Positions 8,201 to 10,040 of a stretch of 10,040 bases of DNA are shown here, piece by piece. The notes beneath the pieces are model-generated. The model was not told the DNA's origin and did no database searches. It worked only from the letters and a program-made list of their open reading frames with translations. A program made the translations under genes and the position numbers. Each line of letters begins with the position of its first letter. The stretch's first letter is position 1. The DNA is from Desulfobacterales bacterium (GTDB taxonomy: Bacteria > Desulfobacterota > Desulfobacteria > Desulfobacterales > QNYZ01), in contig JAOZUU010000061.1 of the NCBI GenBank assembly GCA_029938515.1, forward strand, positions 1 through 10,040, written 5' to 3'.

Positions 8201-8867
8201 CTGTTTTCGGGCCGGCCAGCGATTTTAACGTGGCCGTAGCGGTACTAAAAGTATCTGTTAACGAACGCATGTCAGCGATGCCGGGATCGGGAAATAGCCG
8301 ATCCCCGGCCTCGGGATGAAAACCACCGGAGGCGATGGCGATGATGGTTTCTAAATACTCGGATTTTTTTTTGGTAAAACCGGATATTGACAACAGTTCC
8401 GGCAACAATCGACCGTATCGCTCCGGCCAGGTGGAACGCATCTGTTCTTTCAGTGCTTTCTCATAAAGGGGCTGGTCATCCACCAGCTCGGTTTGAAACA
8501 GGGTGCCATTTTCAAAGGCAAAGTCCTTCAGCAATGAATGACAGAATCCGTGAATGGTGTGGATCGACGCGGTGTCGAAGATTTCCAGGGCTTCTGTTAT
8601 CCGGGCTTTTATCTCTTCCGTGATGTCCGGCATCGACAGGGATTGTTCAATTTTTTCCCGAATACGAATCTTTAGTTCACTGGTGGCTTTTTCGGTAAAA
8701 GTGACCAGCAGAATATGTTCCAGGGAAAGCTCGGGCTTTTCCATCAACAGCCGAACCACAAGATTTTCAATAGTGTAAGTCTTGCCCGTACCGGCCGAAG
8801 CCTCGATCAGGCCGTGCCGGTCAAGGTCGATCTGGCGAACGTCATTTACGGTGATGTAGGTGGGCAT
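5292..8867 (-). CDS. recB: RecBCD helicase-nuclease subunit RecB (exodeoxyribonuclease V beta chain)
   Basis: RecB is the 3'-to-5' SF1A helicase and sole nuclease of RecBCD, and in E. coli loads RecA after Chi. The 1191 residues match the usual length (E. coli 1180). The helicase motifs are complete: Walker A EASAGTGKT (22-30), VTFTEKATSELK (55-66), SIHTIHGFC (101-109), YAFVDEFQDTDPIQW (380-394), FLIGDPKQAIYAFRGAD (410-426), VNYRSEPS (453-460), IITMHQAKGLQFPVVF (749-764) and DKRLFYVTLTRA (814-825). After a proline-rich linker (about 855-965) comes an intact RecB-type nuclease domain: GSMFHDILE (H979), GVVDLVF (D1076), IADWKSN (D1089, K1091) and QYRLYTVAV (1116-1124). RecB-like HFGGVFYFYLRG near the end favours RecB over AddA. 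The ATG at 8867 lies 21 residues before Walker A, as in the family, but has only a weak ribosome-binding site. No recC is adjacent. Confidence 0.96.
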   Translation of the reverse strand: MPTYITVNDVRQIDLDRHGLIEASAGTGKTYTIENLVVRLLMEKPELSLEHILLVTFTEKATSELKIRIREKIEQSLSMPDITEEIKARITEALEIFDTASIHTIHGFCHSLLKDFAFENGTLFQTELVDDQPLYEKALKEQMRSTWPERYGRLLPELLSISGFTKKKSEYLETIIAIASGGFHPEAGDRLFPDPGIADMRSLTDTFSTATATLKSLAGPKTGFTDRYNELNFHAGSRNAITKRILIPLEQWLDKFVPAPPNLPGFAELLTTMKVYEKFKKSGPAVIKPQKYNRDQDNSSEVCPRLDEVIDSLTELIRAFDALKHILAAESIVRLRQDVDAYKRAHGSISYDDMLKRVHAALYDQHAGRLLGLLRKRYRYAFVDEFQDTDPIQWQIFQRIFIESDSSRLFLIGDPKQAIYAFRGADVFTYLSARFKLQQLADQNLANLYYLDVNYRSEPSLVEEFNRLFAVSAWFDTSQETRWHKINYTPAASPEIADLPETLILDKSGRDAFNLVDLRGPKKPSQANVNLARFIAAEITHLVTDNRMMILEKNGSSRPLDLGDIAILVRSRTNVPMLETELANKEISYSYYRKPGLFTSNEACYLSLMLHAILAPSDNARVKKALLTPFFRFQSDDLYAYDDLPVTHPTHQLFFRWHGLAHARRWGELFQSMMADTGLIFREAQNPGWDRMEANYNQIFTYLNQATYRNNLDFERMCARLDGFRRQTITADETGDIHEIETEARKVQIITMHQAKGLQFPVVFIGGGLTQGGFDRYHQFHQIDSDEPSGTGKIVDLTGTVDPERYQQECIDEDKRLFYVTLTRAQFKLYVPFFPASNGQRYFGPVCRFMAQAIEEAFLDPPETQSVKWVKSDIHDDTTLPRINPPDVSRPCDLPPDVFPADESFSHRTTILESFSSIHKKQTIAADRDRMPIRTTFTNDPAVRREDDENVGFPDALPVRSFRPVDEIPGGPEVGSMFHDILETIDFSTVINHPDTLLKNNAVGDLIDQRMALYGIDSKYRVHVAQVIVDTLTVPVSRIGKNFILGKLNPDDRLHEVAFYYSAPPSPDRFIRGVVDLVFRHGSQYYIADWKSNRLDAGYGDAAMAASMDTAGYRLQYRLYTVAVLRWLKYVMGDRFNPKRHFGGVFYFYLRGMGIGSDRGIYYVPPDKIGSLASLEKEVTIDKFVKTNTDG

Positions 8868-8888
8868 GGATATTCGCGGTCCAGAGAT

Positions 8889-9071
8889 CGGGGCTCAGGG
8901 TGTAAGGCCCCCGAAAAAAAATAAATCCATCCCGCCCAGGCGGGACTGGTCTTCTGTTCCGCCTAGGGCGTTACATCCACCGGCACATATCCTGATATGC
9001 ACCGGCGGATATGCCTTGTAGACGAACCGGAATCCGGTTCAATCTTGTGGATTTATTTCTTTTTGGGGACC
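8889..9071. repeat. Multi-hairpin element with 21-bp terminal inverted repeats upstream of recB
   Basis: Outer arms at 8909-8929 and 9048-9068 are inverse complements at 19 of 21 positions (CCCC, an A-rich stretch, then TAAATCCA). They enclose about 118 bp packed with further stems: TCCCGCC/GGCGGGA (8930-8936 with 8939-8945), CGCC/GGCG (8960-8963 with 8967-8970), CATATC/GATATG (8986-8991 with 8994-8999) and GAACCGG/CCGGTTC (9024-9030 with 9034-9040). ACCGGC occurs twice (8979-8984, 9001-9006) and GATATGC twice (8994-9000, 9008-9014), allowing an alternative pairing of 8982-8992 with 9007-9015. There is no open reading frame or tRNA. It may be a MITE-like mobile palindrome or a structured leader RNA of recBD; the long terminal repeats favour the former. 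No target-site duplication is obvious. Confidence 0.6.
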
Positions 9072-9097
9072 TAATGTGGTTCACTATCAACGCTAAA

Positions 9098-9127
9098 AGA
9101 ATAACAGGAACCCATTGAAATTTTCAA
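9098..9127 (-). promoter_or_regulatory. Possible sigma70-type promoter for recB-recD
   Basis: Read on the minus strand, TTGAAA (9122-9127) and TATTCT (9098-9103) are separated by 18 bp. The -35 box overlaps a 13-bp palindrome, TTGAAATTTTCAA (9115-9127), which could be an operator. If used, the transcript would carry the hairpin element as an approximately 230-nt leader before recB. The match is moderate and the gap is AT-rich, so chance is a real alternative. I see nothing else definite between the flavodoxin stop and the hairpin element. Confidence 0.3.
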
Positions 9128-9252
9128 CCGATACCCTGGGTAAAGGTACAAGGAAACTTTGATTCCAAGGCATCGATTATTCACGCTGGAAATAATTGTT
9201 TTGATAACGATAAGTTAACAGGATATTTGTTCTGTGTTAGAAATCGGAAATA

Positions 9253-9699
9253 TTATCCCGATAGCTTTTCGCCCAGATTTTTCCCGTATTTCTGACAGGC
9301 TTTCAGCCCCTCATCGGTGTTGACAATACTTTCTTTTAGAGAAAGCGCGCCAAGGTCTACCATGTCCATTTTAAATACAAATTGCATGGTATCGGCAATC
9401 ATGGGTCCGGATTCACCGCTGTGAGTGTGAGACGCAAACGCACCGCCGACTTTGCCGGTCAGGTTGGCCTTTTCCGCTATGAAAAGAAATGTCTTCATAC
9501 TGGCAGTCATATCTTTATGATAGGTGGGGCATCCGAAAACATAGCCGTCATAACCGGCCAGATCTTTAGCGGTTTTGATCTCGGCCACCTTTTTGGTATC
9601 TACCGTGAGACCGGCGAAGCGGACCCCCTCGGCAATGTAATCGGCCATTTTGGCAGTGTTTCCTGTGCGGCTGACATACGCAATTAAAACTTTCATCAT
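9253..9699 (-). CDS. Short flavodoxin-domain protein (FMN electron carrier)
   Basis: This 148-residue protein has the flavodoxin fold signature from its N-terminus: VLIAYVSRTGNTAKMADYIAEGV, with the FMN phosphate-binding loop SRTGNT at residues 10-15. The second flavin-contact loop lies at GCPTYHKDM (57-65) and the third at ASHTHSGESG (89-98). It has no signal peptide and should be a cytoplasmic electron carrier or a small FMN-dependent oxidoreductase partner. It resembles the flavodoxin module of anaerobe FprA-type flavodiiron proteins, but there is no fused beta-lactamase-like domain, so the redox partner is unknown. The start is secure: AAAGGAG lies 7 nt before the first of two tandem ATG codons. 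It stands alone, with its own promoter upstream and a 385-bp gap before recB. Confidence 0.93.
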   Translation of the reverse strand: MMKVLIAYVSRTGNTAKMADYIAEGVRFAGLTVDTKKVAEIKTAKDLAGYDGYVFGCPTYHKDMTASMKTFLFIAEKANLTGKVGGAFASHTHSGESGPMIADTMQFVFKMDMVDLGALSLKESIVNTDEGLKACQKYGKNLGEKLSG

Positions 9700-9768
9700 C
9701 CGAATTCTCCTTTCCAGGTAAAAAGTGATCTAAATATTAAAAAATGGTTTCAAAACTGAATCGAACAA

Positions 9769-9797
9769 TTTTTATATCAACGTTTGCATAATGTCAA
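9769..9797 (-). promoter_or_regulatory. Sigma70-type promoter for the flavodoxin gene
   Basis: On the minus strand a perfect TTGACA (9792-9797) is followed after 17 bp by TAAAAA (9769-9774). An alternative -10 box, TATAAA (9771-9776), is at 15 bp. The site points at the flavodoxin gene and would give a leader of about 65 nt ending in its strong Shine-Dalgarno (9707-9713). The downstream leader is AT-rich, with no clear operator. Confidence 0.45.
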
Positions 9798-9888
9798 ATT
9801 GTCGCTTGATCCATGCATGGTCTTGCAGATAAAGTATTTGGGCTTTCAAGCAGGAAGCTTTTCTAAAAAAGGGTCTGATAAAAGGGAC

Positions 9889-9918
9889 TTGACGTTTCGG
9901 AACAGGAATCACTATATA
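9889..9918 (+). promoter_or_regulatory. Possible rightward sigma70-type promoter
   Basis: TTGACG (9889-9894) is followed after 18 bp by TATATA (9913-9918). It would be divergent from the flavodoxin promoter and transcribe through the palindromic repeat towards the right window edge. No gene is visible before the edge, so its target, if any, lies outside. The match is good but unsupported by a coding region. Confidence 0.3.
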
Positions 9919-9920
9919 TT

Positions 9921-10022
9921 GATGGCGTCGTAAAAAGTCCCATCTACGGCGTTGTCGTGTTTTTTCAGACGCTCGGCATACCATGTGTATAGCCTCGCCC
10001 CTGAAAAAACACGACGCCTTGC
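9921..10022. repeat. Palindromic intergenic repeat at the right edge
   Basis: GTCGTGTTTTTTCAG (9954-9968) and CTGAAAAAACACGAC (10001-10015) are perfect 15-bp inverse complements around a 32-nt loop. The stem extends by GGCG/CGCC if three bases (TTG) bulge. It is preceded by a GATGGCGTCGTAAAAAGTCC block (9921-9940) that I recall as a dispersed element in Desulfobacterales genomes, and followed by CGCCTTGC (10015-10022). A six-T run within the arm could act in termination, but no gene ends here. The remainder of the gap (about 9798-9888) shows only a 10-bp palindrome, CCATGCATGG (9811-9820). Confidence 0.6.
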
Positions 10023-10040
10023 ACCCCAAGGGCACTTCCT

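Noticed and set aside
8868..9252. A degraded recC or missed small gene in the recB-flavodoxin gap
   Set aside because: The gap is dominated by hairpins and AT-rich sequence, with no coding stretch carrying RecC-like features in any frame.
9772..10035. Minus-strand open frame of 87 codons at the right edge
   Set aside because: It spans the palindromic repeat and the flavodoxin promoter. Its translation is basic, low in domain character and largely derived from repeat sequence, and it matches no family I know.
1..10040. CRISPR array, tRNA, transposase or phage-defence island
   Set aside because: No regularly spaced repeats, cloverleaf-like sequence, transposase frames or defence-gene motifs were found. 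RecBD is a general repair enzyme and is not treated here as a defence system.

Overview
The window looks like a chromosomal segment of a strictly anaerobic deltaproteobacterium, most plausibly a Desulfobacterales member (Desulfosarcina/Desulfococcus-like). This rests on the gene mix: a TSCPD-domain protein, a short anaerobe-type flavodoxin, CobO and a RecB/RecD pair. It also rests on gaps filled with palindromic repeats of a style I associate from memory with that order. The assignment is an inference; no marker gene in the window settles it.

All six convincing genes read leftwards (minus strand). From right to left in transcription order: a stand-alone flavodoxin (9253-9699) with its own sigma70-like promoter; a 385-bp gap holding a large multi-hairpin element; recB (5292-8867) overlapping recD (3278-5299) by 8 bp; a 149-bp gap with a palindrome; a tight three-gene cluster of a YhhN-family membrane protein (2475-3128), an unrecognised Rossmann-fold protein with a Cys/His-rich C-terminal half (1824-2468) and the corrinoid adenosyltransferase cobO (1283-1810); a 238-bp gap; and a TSCPD domain fused to a metallophosphatase-like domain (85-1044). 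Both window ends (1-84 and about 9921-10022) are palindromic repeat modules of similar layout.

RecB and RecD together would supply the two motors and the nuclease of a RecBCD double-strand-break repair enzyme, but no recC lies beside them here. CobO makes adenosyl-corrinoids for B12-dependent enzymes. YhhN-family proteins include lysoplasmalogenases. The close spacing of yhhN, the Rossmann gene and cobO argues for co-transcription but does not reveal a shared pathway.

I found no CRISPR array, tRNA, rRNA, transposase, toxin-antitoxin pair or clear defence island. The observations most worth a second look are the TSCPD-fused phosphoesterase whose metal ligands all appear to be replaced, the 160-180 bp hairpin element in front of recB, and the matching repeat modules at both edges. 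The rest reads as ordinary housekeeping sequence.
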